64,000 nt of DNA. Source: Holophagales bacterium. GTDB lineage: Bacteria > Acidobacteriota > Thermoanaerobaculia > UBA5066. Numbering within the stretch: position 1 is the first letter of the stretch; each line of letters begins with the position of its first letter. The DNA lies in the NCBI GenBank assembly GCA_016714815.1, contig JADKBZ010000008.1, positions 186,001 to 250,000 of the forward strand, in the 5' to 3' direction. This document shows, in pieces, positions 25,300 to 37,000 of this stretch. The notes beneath the pieces are model-generated. The model made no database searches and had not been told where the DNA came from. It saw only the letters and a list, made by a program, of their open reading frames with translations. The position numbers and the translations under genes were made by a program.

Positions 25300-26697
25300 G
25301 TGCCCCATCCTTCCAAGATGCTCCGTTTCGTACCGCGCGACTCCCCGCACGCCTGCCCCTCCGACCTCGAGACCCGTGCGCTCTCGGCGGTGATGGGGAA
25401 AGGCCGCCTCGCCGACCTCTTCATGCCAGCTCTACGCCGCGCGAACCAGCTCTTCGGCGCGGCGTTGCTCCTGCAGGTCGCCGAACTGCGTCGAGCGGGC
25501 GACCCGGTCGAGCGCTCCCTCGCACGGGCGAAAGAGCTCGAGCTTCAGCTCTCGTTCGCCTGGCAGACGATCGACATCCTCCTGGAACGTCTCGGCCGGG
25601 TCCCCCCGGCCCATCGCCCTCACTACCGGAAGATGGACCGCGGGCGGATCCTCCAGCACAAGGACGTCCTTCACCTCTCCTGCCGCGAGGTGGCCCGGCT
25701 CTACGCCGTGACGCGCTCCACGATCCACCGCTGGGTCGTCGATTCCGTCGCGCCGAAGCGGCCCGATCGGCCGCTCGTCGCTCCGGCCCCGCCCGACCGG
25801 ACGTACTCCGCGCTCGTCCGCCGGCAGGTGCTCAACATGGCGATGGCCGGCTTCGGCGGCTCGCTGCGGATCGCCCGGTCGCTGGCGCTCGAAGGGATTC
25901 GACTCTCGCGGAGCACCGTGCGGCGCTGGACGATAGGAACGACGCCGGAACCGACGTCTCCTCCGGACTCTTCGTCGGTCGCCGCCCGGCCGATCGCCTC
26001 CGCCGCGCGGGCCGACGCCGCTCCCGCCGAGAAGGCGCTGCACCTCGTCGAACAAGCCGTCCGAGCCCGTCGCCCCAACCACGTTCTCATGGTCGACGTG
26101 ACGCTCGTCAAGGCTCTCATGGGGTTCCTTCACTTCCGCCTCGCGGTCGTCATCGACGTCTTCTCGAGATTCCCGCTCGCCTGGCGCCTTTTCGACACCG
26201 AGCCCTCGGCCGAGGAAATGGCCTCGGTCGTCGACGAAGCCGTCGCAAGGGCACGTCGCTATCACCCCGAGCTCTCACTCGCCCACTTCATCACCGACAA
26301 GGGCGCTTCCTTCACGGCCGAGGAGTTCCAGGCGACGCTCGCACGGCACGGGATGAAAGCCCGCTTCGGGGCCGTTGGACGGCATGGCTCGATAGCCTTC
26401 ATCGAGAGACTCTGGCGAGGGCTGAGGGACCTGCTCCACCTCCGCCTGGATCGAAGGCTCCTGCGCGAGGACCTCGAGCCTCGGATCGGTCTCGGGCTCT
26501 TCTATTACTCGGTCCTCAAGCCCCACCAGGGGCTCGGCGGCGCGACGCCGGCCGAGATCTACTTCCAGAAGGAACCGGCGCGTCTGTCCGCGGTCCCGCC
26601 CCCGAGGGAGATCGACCCGATTCCGCCGCCGACCTTCGTGATCCGGCACCTCGACGCCGCCCGTCGGCTTCCCGTTCTGTTCCGGAAGGCCGCGTAA
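25300..26697 (+). CDS. DDE-type integrase/transposase
   Basis: 465 residues if the GTG at 25300 is used; the ATG at 25318 (MLRFVPRDSP) is an alternative and neither has a strong ribosome-binding site. An N-terminal helical region contains a helix-turn-helix (LSCREVARLYAVTRSTIHRW). The rve integrase core carries the acidic triad: Asp in HVLMVDVTLVKA, Asp in AHFITDKGASFT and Glu in GSIAFIERLWRG. The C-terminal part has YYSVLKPHQGLGGATPAEIY, the usual end of integrase-core transposases. It probably moves the surrounding DNA by cut-and-paste. A 16-bp-stem terminator follows immediately. Confidence 0.88.
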   Translation: MPHPSKMLRFVPRDSPHACPSDLETRALSAVMGKGRLADLFMPALRRANQLFGAALLLQVAELRRAGDPVERSLARAKELELQLSFAWQTIDILLERLGRVPPAHRPHYRKMDRGRILQHKDVLHLSCREVARLYAVTRSTIHRWVVDSVAPKRPDRPLVAPAPPDRTYSALVRRQVLNMAMAGFGGSLRIARSLALEGIRLSRSTVRRWTIGTTPEPTSPPDSSSVAARPIASAARADAAPAEKALHLVEQAVRARRPNHVLMVDVTLVKALMGFLHFRLAVVIDVFSRFPLAWRLFDTEPSAEEMASVVDEAVARARRYHPELSLAHFITDKGASFTAEEFQATLARHGMKARFGAVGRHGSIAFIERLWRGLRDLLHLRLDRRLLREDLEPRIGLGLFYYSVLKPHQGLGGATPAEIYFQKEPARLSAVPPPREIDPIPPPTFVIRHLDAARRLPVLFRKAA

Positions 26698-26732
26698 GGC
26701 CTGGCGCCGCGAGTCCCTCGCGGCGCCAGGCC
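26698..26732 (+). terminator. Strong hairpin after the transposase gene
   Basis: GGCCTGGCGCCGCGAG at 26698-26713 pairs perfectly with 26717-26732 around a TCC loop. It begins at the transposase stop codon. It has no T-run. Confidence 0.7.
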
Positions 26733-27622
26733 GTTCACCAGGGCGATCTCAGATCGAACGCCGAAGGTTGGCGGCGACGGTGGAGGTGTCGCGTCCCTTC
26801 GTCATCACCATCCCGCCTCGGCCCCAGTCACATCGCTTCGGAGCCGTCCCGGAGCCCATTGGACTAGCACACTCTGGTCGTTCCTTCCCTGGCCGTTCCC
26901 CCGAGTTCCCGCGCTGGCGCGACGAGGCGGCGTCGCGTGGAGCGAGGAGCGGAGCGACGAAGGAGCGAGGCCCGCAGCTGCACGCGGCGCCAGGATGCCG
27001 AGGCAGTGCCAGCGCCTTCAGGTGCCGCGGCCGAAGGCCGCCGTGGTGCCTGGCGCGACGTTCGCCCGCGCCGGAGGCGTGCCCGAGGACCGCAAGGCGC
27101 CGGAGCGAGCACGCGAGCGAAGGCGACGCGGACCGCAGGGGACGCCGCAGGTGCGTGCGCGAGCGGCGTGTCCAGGCGTTGGAAGACCGCGCGAAGCGCG
27201 CTCCTTACGACCGCGCCGGTTAAACATAGTCGCTGTCGATTATGTTGAAGGTCGCGCGCAGCGCGACCCGGAGGGGGCCGGGGTGCCCCCGCGAAACGAA
27301 GTGGAGCGGGACATCAACGACCCGGGTCCGATAGCCGCGGCTATCGGACAGCGGCCCTGACGCGACGCGAAACGAAGGCGACGCTTCGCCGCAGTTGCGC
27401 GGCGCGGCAGGGTTGCGAGGCGCGTGACGGGACGGGGAAATTGGGGCCCCGCCCGGCGCGCGCCTCGCAGAGCGCCCGGCTCCCTCACCCCGGCCCCCGG
27501 AGCCGGCGCGGGCGCTCCCGGTCCCACGGCGCCCGCTGGCGCCGTGCCGTGCTCCGCCTTCGGCGGGCTCTTCACGGTCTCGTCGTCTTCGTGGGAGTCA
27601 GCTACGACGCCAGGATGGGGAT
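26733..27622. other. Palindrome-rich gene-free stretch next to the transposase
   Basis: About 890 bp hold no convincing gene on either strand: the open frames are rich in Arg, Ala and Gly, with no ribosome-binding sites or recognisable domains. It contains several hairpins. These include AACATAGTCG/CGATTATGTT at 27223-27246 (one mismatch), GGTCGCGC/GCGCGACC at 27250-27268, a perfect 22-bp palindrome at 27327-27348, and CGCGACG/CGTCGCG near 26929-26948. The phrase CTGGCGCGACG occurs twice, near 26925 and 27053. It may be debris of mobile DNA or a structured non-coding region. Confidence 0.6.
27327..27348. repeat. Perfect 22-bp palindrome
   Basis: The half-site TCCGATAGCCG is followed directly by its exact complement with no spacer. 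It is the longest spacer-free palindrome I saw in the window and lies in the gene-free stretch. Confidence 0.8.
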
Positions 27623-27651
27623 TCAAGACCTGCCCCCTTCCGGCCCCAATC
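27621..27651. repeat. Repeat end at the 3' end of the small membrane protein gene
   Basis: ATTCAAGACCTGCCCCCTTC, continuing CCGGCCCC, resembles the complement of the GGGGTCAGGTCTTGAAT-type ends. The CCCTTCCGG tail is shared with the direct repeats at 2045-2078. Confidence 0.5.
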
Positions 27652-28090
27652 GTCGGAAGGCGAGCAGCGCGGCCATTATGATTCCCGTCCAGAGAGCGGC
27701 GTTCAGGACGGCAAGACCGAGAAGCGTTAGGCGGAAAGATCTCGCAGTCAAAGTACCCGAAATCCGGGCGAATCCCCGATACGCTCGCGCGGCCCAAGAG
27801 CCGTCGCTGCGGCCCCATCCTGCCCGGATGATCCCCGCGACCGGCTGACACACCACCGGAGCAGATGAGGCAAGGGCCTCTTGAAGAACGGACCCACGTT
27901 CACCCTCGCTAAAGAACCCGTAGTAGCTCTCTTTCAGCGAGCCATGAGGACTCAGTCCGAAGGACCGCTCCCAGCCCTCGCAGAGAGCCAGGAAGTTGAT
28001 GACTGAAAGAAGCATCAGAAGGAGGACCCCTAGGCGAAGGGCTTGGTACCGCGGCTGTTTCGGCAGTGAGCTCGTCCTGGCTATCGGCAT
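27623..28090 (-). CDS. Small membrane protein overlapping the end of the giant gene
   Basis: 155 residues. The ATG at 28090 is preferred because AAGGAG lies 8 bases upstream; an earlier in-frame ATG at 28111 lacks this. Hydrophobic segments are LRLGVLLLMLLSVINFLALC near the N-terminus and LTLLGLAVLNAALWTGIIMA near the C-terminus, with a loop of about 80 residues between them. No family is recognised. Its first 10 bases overlap the last codons of the giant exported-protein gene, which argues for co-expression and perhaps a partner role. Its stop lies in a dispersed repeat end (27621-27651). Confidence 0.7.
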   Translation of the reverse strand: MPIARTSSLPKQPRYQALRLGVLLLMLLSVINFLALCEGWERSFGLSPHGSLKESYYGFFSEGERGSVLQEALASSAPVVCQPVAGIIRAGWGRSDGSWAARAYRGFARISGTLTARSFRLTLLGLAVLNAALWTGIIMAALLAFRRLGPEGGRS

Positions 28091-31000
28091 GCACTTGCTC
28101 CTTGAGAGCAAAGGGGACGCATCTCCTTGAAGACCTGCTCGATAGACAGGTCCGCTGCGGGATTCATGTAGTCTGATGATCGAGAGAATCGGAGAGGTCT
28201 GTCGAACACGAGCCAGTCACCCTGAGCGTAGGATCCGGCGTCGTCCCACGCGCGGTTGCGCCAGCGGAACATCGCGTACTGCATCAACCAGCTATTGGAC
28301 TGCTCCGACATCTGGCCGAAGCCAAAGACGGGTCCTATGGGCTCATGCTGGCCAGCGACGACGGATTCCGGCCGCTCCTCGCGATAGGCGCCGTTTGGGC
28401 CCAGCCACGCCTTGACCCAGTTCATGCTTTGAAGTGCTCCGTCCTCACCATGTCTGCGGAAGACCTTTCGCGAAAGAATGCCAAGCCCGTGAGCCGTCTC
28501 ATGAGCCAGAACATTGACGAAGCGGTTGAATAGAATCTCTCGCGGACACGGATTCGCTGGATCCCCGCAGCTGCCCGGAGGAGCACTGCTTATGACCTCC
28601 GGACGATGCTCAATCCAAAACGGCTCTACGTACGGTGGACCGCTCGTCCGTCTCGACCAACCCCGGTAGAGGGCTTCCAGGCTCACCCCACAGGGCTGCC
28701 CGTCGCACTGATCTGCCGCAAGATCCCGATCGGGATCCGTGTTTGGAAATGGGACGTGCGCGTCAGTACCGCCATACGGGAGACTCACCAGGAGACTCTG
28801 TACTGGCTCTCCGAGAGTTCGCCACAGGAAGTGCCGCAACCTGGGATGCGGCGTACTCTCGGGCTTGAAGGACACCACGACGTTTGCGCCGGCATCGGTG
28901 TACTTCGCGGCTATCGCCGCGGCGGCCTCCTGGAGGAAGGCGTCGACACTCCTCGGATCTCCGACCTGCGCGAGGTAGCCCGCAAGCGCCGGCTTTGCTG
29001 CCTGTTCGACCTCGACCAGTATCCGCTGGCCGACGCTGACGATCCACTCGTTTCGGCAAACGGGGTACTGCTCCTTGTCGGTCCCGCAGAAGTCGCCTGC
29101 GCCGAGTTCAGCGGGCAACGGTGTCCCACCCTTCCACGCCGCCTGCAGTCGGTAGAGCCCTGGATTCACCGTCCCGTTGGGATCGTTGGCCGGGTTCGCG
29201 ATCGCACGGAACGATGGCTCCCCGGCGGCTGGGAACGTCGCGATCTGGTCCCGCGTCACGGACTGCTCCTGCCCCACCGACAACGGCTGGGTCAGGTCGG
29301 TCGTCAGACGCGTCGTCGTTCCGGATTCGGTCCACGTATCGAACGTGAAGATCCTCGCGTCGTTCACGTTCGTCATCGTCACGGCGACCCGCCCGTTCGC
29401 ACCGGGCCTGACGTTCGCGAAGATCTCACCCCGCCCCGGGCTCATTCCATCGAAGTTGGGCGTGGCGAACGTGATCTCCGCAAGCCGAGTCGCCGCGAAG
29501 GCGGCTCGGGACTCACCACCACCCTCGCGGCGGCGCGACACGGAATGGCGACCCGGCGTAGGGGTGACCGTGCCGGCCATCGCCTGTCTCTGGAGGAAGA
29601 GAGGTGAGAAACGCGGCTCCGGGCCGGCATTCGGTGGCTGCAGGGGAGGATCCGGAGAGACGATCGAGATGAGGTCGGTCTGGAAGATGTCGCTCTTTCC
29701 CAGACGGCGGAACACGACGTTCTGGAGTCCCGCCTCGGCGGTCGTATCAAGGTTCTTGAGAACCACGTCGGCGCGGTAGTCCGCGCTGGCCTCGCCCGAC
29801 ATACGTTCGCGGAGATACACGGACCGATCGACCGAAACGTTCAGAGTCTTCGAGACGCTGGTGAATCCTTCGTCGAGCAGCTGAAGGCCGGTGACCGTAC
29901 ACAGCGCAAACCCGCCCTGGAACTGCCCCGCCGGGCTCTCATCCAGGTACAGCAGCGACTGGTCGCGCACCTTCACGTCGTTATCCAGAGACTCCACGTA
30001 GACATAGTAGGTTCCCGCGGCCATCGGCGCCTTCGTCAATTCGAGTCCGAGGTACCCCGTGGCGTCCGGCGCCGGCGGGTCTCCGCTGCCGACCACGCCC
30101 GGGTTCATGGTCAGGTCCTGGATCACTCCGTCCGTGCTCTCCCTTGGCGTCGTCGGGCAGGACCACTCCGGCGCCACCGGGCTTCCCTCGTGATCGAACC
30201 TCGGGCAGAAGTGCACCTTGAAGCCCGCGGCCGTCTGGACGTTGCCGTGGACGTCTACGAGCTTCAGGTTCAGCCTCGGCTTCGAGGCGACGTCGATGTG
30301 CGGGTCGGGGGCGGGGACGAGGGGTTTCTCGACCCAGACGGTCCCCTGCTGCTCCCAACGGTGGTGCGGGGCCCGGAAGACCTCCTGCACCGAGGGCGCA
30401 TCTCTGCCTGTTACGAGGACGAGGGCGAGTCGGCGTTTCGAATCGAGGCTCCTCGCGATCGGCGGTGCGGGCCCCTGAGTGACGTTCGGGATGGCAGGCT
30501 CGGTCGCGCCCGGCGAGACCGACACCGGGAATCCCCCGTCGTCGATGCCGAAGCGCGCCTCGTAGCCACCGTAGCTCTTCAGGTGCGTCTGGTTTCCCCC
30601 TTGCAGGTCGATCTCGATCGCCCTGGAGACCTCGCCCGCGGTCCAGGCCCCCTCTTCGGCCGGATAGCTGACGTAGAGCCCGACGGAGGTGAGACCGGAC
30701 GGCATCTGGTCGCTTCCGTCGGCCCACCATTTCACGTCGAGAGCGTACGCCCGGAAGTCCGGACCGGTCGTCTTCTGGTCCGGGAACTGGACTGACAGCC
30801 GGCTCCCACCGTGCTGGGCCTGGGTGGTTCCGGTGCTCCAGAAGATGTTGTCGTACTTGTCGGCGAGGTAGTAAGAGTTGTGGAGCGTCACCCCGACAGT
30901 CCGGGCCTGCGTCGCCGGGTCGAAGTAGGTGCGGAAGCCGTTCCACCACTCGAAGCGGTCGTCGTCGGTCTTTCGGTCGTAGCTGAGGAGGTGGTGCGGC

Positions 31001-34000
31001 CGGCCGGGCTGCGGCCGGACGAGGAAGGTGGTGAGGTTGAGGACGGTGGCGTCGGAGGTGACGACCTCGGTGGTCACGTTGAGCGCCTCGGCGACTCCCC
31101 AGACGGGCCTGACCTGCCCAGGGTGATCCGGGTCGGGCTCGACGCCAGGAAGGAGGGAGAGGGTGCCGAGGGTGTAGTCGAAGGTAAGAGGATCAGTGCC
31201 GGGGTTGCCCTGGGAGTCGGCCGGGTGCCAGACGACGAAGGCCTCCTTGCACCAGTGCTGCGCTCCGGGGGCGCCGACGATGAGGCGGCCGGAGTGCGGG
31301 CCCCCCACCGTCAGGCGCAGGAGGACGGGGTGCGGCGGCGGGTTGCCGTCGCGGTCCTTGACGTCGAGCTTCAGGTTGACGGTCTTCTCGATCCGGTGCC
31401 CTTCGATTCCCTTCTCGCCGACGAGGCCGCGGACTTCGGTTTTGCCGGGGATGGGCGTGACGTCGGTGAGCGTCACGCTGTACGGCGTCTTCGGCGCCGG
31501 GGCGTTGAAGGAGACGTGTCGGAAGACGGTCGGCGCGGTGCACTCAGGAGCGACGACCGAATCGGTGAACGGCAGGGGCCGGGGCGCCGAGGCCGGCTCG
31601 AGGTCGGGCGTGGGCGCCGGCTGGGTGCCGAGAGCCTTCGCGCGGTCCGGGCCGCTCTTCCACTCCGTCCGGAGGCGGGAGGGCTGCGCGGGCTTGAATG
31701 TGCGGACGGGGCCGAGGTCGAGGGTGACGTTTCCGTCGGGGTCGACGTCGCGCACCGCGTAGGCGTGGTGCGAGAGGGGCTGGTACCGCGGGAGGGTGGC
31801 GAGGGTCGTTTCGACGAGGGCTTCGGTCGCGGGGTCGGGCGCGGCGTTCGTGATGATCTGGTTGATGTCGGAGAGGTTGGTGGCGACGTCGACGGTGCCC
31901 GCGGTCGTCGTCCGGATCCGGCGCTGGGCGAGGCCGTCGACGGCGGTGTCAGTGCCCCTGCCGTCGGGCCACTCGACGGCGCCCGCGCCGGCGTCTGGGT
32001 AGGAGGCGGTGTAGGTCACCCGCGCTCCGGAGAGGAGGTAGCCGCGCGCGTCCATTGCGGCGACCGTCAGTCGCACGTCTGTCCCGGTGGGGGCCGTGGG
32101 GCCGCGGCCGGTGAGGGCGACGATGCGCTGGGCCAGAGGGACGCTCCCCGGCGGGGTCATGGTGTAGGTGAGGCGATAGTCGCCGTGGCCGCGGCTGGTG
32201 CCCGCGGCGATGAGCCACATCCCGGTCTGCGGGAGGACGAGGTTCGTGACCTCGGCGTTGAGGTCGCTGGCCGGCGTGACGTCCTGGCGCCCTTCGTTCT
32301 CGTAGACGAAGCTGTCGGGCGCGATGAGGGAGACCTCGGGGTCGAGGCTGTCGGGGTGCTCCCACGGAAGGGAGGTGTCGGCCCGTTCGACGCGGACGGA
32401 GACCTGGGTCCCGGCGGCGGCGACGAAGTAGTAGAGGTTGAAGTCGTTCGTGGAGCCGGAGGTGTCGCCGTTCTCGACGAAGGTGCCGGTGACCGTCTGG
32501 CCGGAGGTGATGGGGCGGGCGAAGCCGTGCTGCTCGGGAGCCAGGGCGGGAACGACCGGTGAGGAGCTGTCGACGAGGAGCCAGCGGGCTTCGGCGGAAA
32601 GCGCACCCGCGGCCGACTTCGCGCGGACGGTGTAGTAGCCGGGTGAGAGCGAGGACGGGACGGTGAAGACGATCCGGTCGGCGCTCGGCTGGGGAGGCGT
32701 GATCGGGACCACTCCCTGGACGGTCACGCCCGGGCAGGCCCCGGCTGGCTCATCGCAGAGCGGTGTGTCTGGGGCCGTGGCGGAGTAGACCGGACCAGCG
32801 AGGTAGACCGAGTTGCTCGGCAGGAATTCACGGCCGTACAGCGTTATGCCGGCAGCACCGGCAACGGCGCGGCCAGGGGCGAGAGGTGAGAGGCGCCAGG
32901 TCTGGGGCCGGAGCGTGAGAGGCTTCGTCATGAGGACCGAGCCGGAGGACGCGCTCAGGACCACCTCCGTCACGGTGGCGACGAAGCTGGTCGTCACCTC
33001 GAAGTCCTTCCAGCTCGCGCCTTCGGCCACGAGGACAGACGCGGGGACACTCGCCGCCGTTCCCGTCACGGAAAGCGCGACAACGAGACCCCCGGCGGGC
33101 GCCGGTCCGTCGAGCCGGATACTCGCCGGGATCGGGAGACCGCTCTCGACCGGGTCGGCCCAACCTCTCACGAAGAGCTCGGTGAGCGTGGGCTGCCGAA
33201 CGGTCACGACGACCTCCGGCGCTTCGGCTCCGAGGGTCGCGCGTATCACGCCGCTGGTTGTCGCGACCGTGGGCGTCGTCGTGACCGTGAACGTGTTCGA
33301 AAAGCTCCCCTCCGGAACGATCACCGAGGCGGGGACGGACAGGGCGCTCGACGACGAAGTCACCGAGATCGCGATACCGCCGGCGGGCGCCGGGCTGCCC
33401 GGAAGGGAGACCTGGCACGAGACCGGGCTCCCGCCAACGGGATTGGTGGGCGTGCAGACGAGGCCGAGACCGGAAGTCGTCAGGAGGAGATTCGCCTGCC
33501 GCTGCTCCGACACGAAGACCGGGGCTCCCCCCAGCACCGACAAGCGGCCGCGGATGATGCCGGTCGTCGGCTGCGTAACCGGGGTCGTTACGATCGGGAA
33601 AGTGGCGGTGGATTCCCCCGGCGCAATAGTCACCTTGGCCGGCACGGCAATCGAAGCGAGGGTGCTTTCCAGCGTAACTTCGGTTTCGTAGGTGGGATAA
33701 GCGGGGTGATTGATTGTGACCGTTCCCGTCGCGCCACTTCCCCCGAGGACGGCGACAGGCGAGACGGTGATTCTCGTGAGGTCGGGTCGGGCCGCACCAA
33801 CGGACCGCTCACCCCATCCTCCGGCCCAAGAGCCCTTCAGCGTGACGCCGGACAGGCTCTCTGTGAGCCGCCCGACGGTGAGAGAAAAGCCGGCGCTCGT
33901 TTGACCGGCCGGGACCGTGATCGAGGCGGGCACGGAAAAGTACTGGGGCGCAGACGACGTCAGGACGACGACGGCGCCTCCTTCGGGGGCGGGGCCCGTC

Positions 34001-37000
34001 TTCAGGGTCAACGTGCACGAGGCCGTCGTTTCCACGCTCAGGCTCGACGGGCAGGTGATCGAGACCGTCTCGGGGACGACCTCGATGGAGGTCCACTTCG
34101 TCTCCCCGCCGTAGAAGAGGGCATATTGGACGGTCGTCGGTACGGAGACCTCCGGAAGTTGGACGAGCGAGACCTTTCCTGCTCCGGTATCGCCGGGGTA
34201 GATGCTGATCTGGTCGTAGCTCGTGATGCTCGACTCCTCGTCGGAACGAGCGACGGAGACGTTTGCCCCGTATGCCGGAGCGCCGCCCGAGAGGACGACC
34301 TCGATACGTGCGGTGCTTCGGCTCAGCATCGACGTCTTCTCGAAGGTTCCACGGATCAGCCTCGGCCGCGAACTCGGGTCGAGGACGAAGTCGTGCAAAC
34401 CAGCTCCAGGGCAGAACCAGGGGGCAAACGTCACGTAGGGCGTCACGTCCTCGGTCCAGGTCTGGTATCCCGGTTTGGAGAAGGTCATTCGATACCGAGC
34501 GCGCTGGTTCGGAAGACTGATGACGTAGTGCCCCGCTCCGTCCGTCGTCACCGCGAGGTCGTACCCTTCCAGGACTCCCTGTGCTCCATCAATGGCGTTT
34601 CCCTGAGGGTCAACCACGGTACCGGCGAGCCCGCAGGCGCCTCCTCCTGGCCGCCGCATCCGGAGCGTACCGAGATCCCGGATCTCAGAGGCAGCAAGGG
34701 TCGCGGGAGCCGTCGTCAACGGTACGAAACCGGGCGCCGTGACCTGAACCGTCGCCGTGCCAGGCTCCGCGTAGAGCCGGAATGCTCCGTCAGCGGCCGT
34801 GAGGAACTGGCCGGAACCCGGCAGGTGGGTGGCCGTGGCGTTCGAGATCGGGACGTCGAAGTCGTAGTGCGTCGCGTCGACGACGGTACCGAGGATCCTG
34901 GCGGCGTTCGCCGGCAGGGTCCGGAAGGACGTCGTACGAGAACCGGCCCCCAGAGTCGCCGAGATCGTGGCGTCCCCCGATGCAGCCGTCTCCTGCGGGA
35001 TGAGCGGAAAGCTCACGGACGAGACTCCGGCCGGAACCAGGACCGAGACGGGGACCACCGCCCGGGAAGGGTCCGACGACCCGAGGAGGATGGTGACCCC
35101 GGGTTCGGGAGCTGGTGCATCGAGGGTGACGACGCCGGTGACCTCGGCCCCGGAAGGGGCTTCCGTCGGGTTGAGCGAGAGACCCGAGAGCGAAGCCTCC
35201 GGCACCGTGACGTCGACGGAAACCATCGTGCCGAAGACCGAGAACGTGAGACGCGCGACACCGGAGTGGGCCGTCGCAGGCACCGGAAGATCCAGGTACC
35301 AGGAGGCTGGAGTCGTGCCGGAGGTGGTCGCCGTCTTGAACTCTACCGCCGCCGGGATCGGCAGCACGGCGGAGTTGCTCGAAGTCGCAGGGACGTTGAC
35401 CGTCGAACCGCTGTCGCATGCGCCGCCCGAGGTGCTCAGGAGGAGCCGGACAGTGCCACCGCGAGGCGCGGTGGAGGGGGAAGCCGAGAGGGCGACGGTT
35501 CCCGCCTGGATCGCCATCGTGTGAACGGCCTGGGACAGACCGAGACGGGCGGTCGTGACGAGCTGGCGCGGTTCAGGGGTCCACGAGGCCCTCGTGCTCA
35601 CGTCCAGCGTCGACTGGCCGGCCGGGAGGACGAAGGTCCAGGCTTGCGGAGAAGAACCCGGGATGAGCGTCCCTCCGACGGGAGAGCCGTTCTCCACCTG
35701 GAGTTCGAACGACGTACCACCTGCAGGCGCCGTCGCGTTCGCCGTGACCCTCATCGTCTCGGTCGCGCAGGCCGCGGCGGTCGTGTGGCCGCTGCGCGGC
35801 ACGACGCTGAGGACCTTGAACGACTCGAAGACGACGGTGACCGTTCGGGTCACGCCGAGCGCGGTCACGGTGAACTCGACCGACGTGTCGGAATCGACCT
35901 CCGTCCGGGTCACGGGGACGTTCACGTGGGTCATATTCACCGGAATCTGCGCCGTAGCGGGAACGGACGCGACCGCCGGATTCGAGGACGACAGAGTCAG
36001 GTCCACGACCCGCCCCACGAGAACCTGGTCGTTCAGAATCACGTCGAGCCAGATCGGGACGCGTGGACCAGCCACCGGCCACGACGACCGGAGAGACGTA
36101 AACGTCACGCTGGCTACGGTGGCCAGTTTCGTTACGCCATGCCGTGAGGCCGACACCGTGACGATCCCGCCGGTCCCGCCGGCAGCGACCGCCGCCGGGA
36201 AGGGCGTGGAGAGCTGGCCCGCCGGAACGACGACGGACGCGGGGACGGAGATGACGCCAGGCGAGGAGGAGACCAGGTTGACGGAATAGCCGCCTATCGG
36301 AGCCGCAACGGCGAGTGTCACGGTTCCGGTGACGGTCTCACCCGGGAATCCGCCCGGGGCCGCGAAGGAGAGAGCAGCAATTCGGGTGGCGGGCACGACG
36401 GCGACCGTTGCCGTCCTCTGGATCGGCCCGTCCGTGGCCGTGATCGTCACGGTCGCGTCGGGAGCGCCGGCAGGGGCGGTCGCCGTGGCGGACGCGGTCG
36501 TGGCCCCCTCGGCGACGGTCACGGTTGCCGGAATGGCAAGAGCCTCCGGAAGAGACGACGTCAGAGAGACGCTCTTCCCTCCCGGCGGGGCGGGGGAAAT
36601 CAACGTGACGAGTAGGGAGACCGAAGCACCGGCATTCACGACGGCCGGGGAGGCCGACACGGATACGAGAGCTGCGGGCGGCGCCACCGAGAGCCCGGCA
36701 TTTCGGACGGAGCTGCCGACCGTCGCGGTGAACGTGATCTCGACAGGACCCGTCGAAGCCGGAACGCTGACCGTCCCATCGGCCGACGTGGCACCCGCGG
36801 CCACCGTCAGGAAGGCCGGGAACGAGACGAGCCCCGCTGGTGAGGCGGCGAGCGCGACGACAGCGCCACCCACCGGGGCTGGTCCTGCCAGGGAAACGGT
36901 GAGGCGCGAGCTCGCGCCAGACAGGACGGTCAGGGGGGTGAGGACGAGGGAGGAAAGCTCGGGCGGCGGAGCCGGCACGACCGTCAGGCTTGCCGTCGCC

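Larger units (their letters stand above)
25197..26739. mobile_element. Candidate insertion sequence carrying a DDE transposase
   Basis: GGTGAACAGCC at 25197-25207 is inverted at 26729-26739 (GGCCGTTCACC, 10 of 11 matches) and brackets the transposase gene. I could not see a clear target-site duplication. The ends are therefore tentative, and the right one touches a terminator palindrome. A truncated toxin gene on the left supports insertion or insertion-associated deletion. Confidence 0.4.

Noticed and set aside
25079..25300. Doc toxin merely frameshifted rather than truncated
   Set aside because: None of the three downstream frames contains the HPFxDGNKR motif or other Doc sequence.
27221..27268. 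Integron attC-like site (GTTAAAC followed by hairpins)
   Set aside because: No matching RYYYAAC partner at the right spacing, no integrase of the IntI type and no cassette-like genes.
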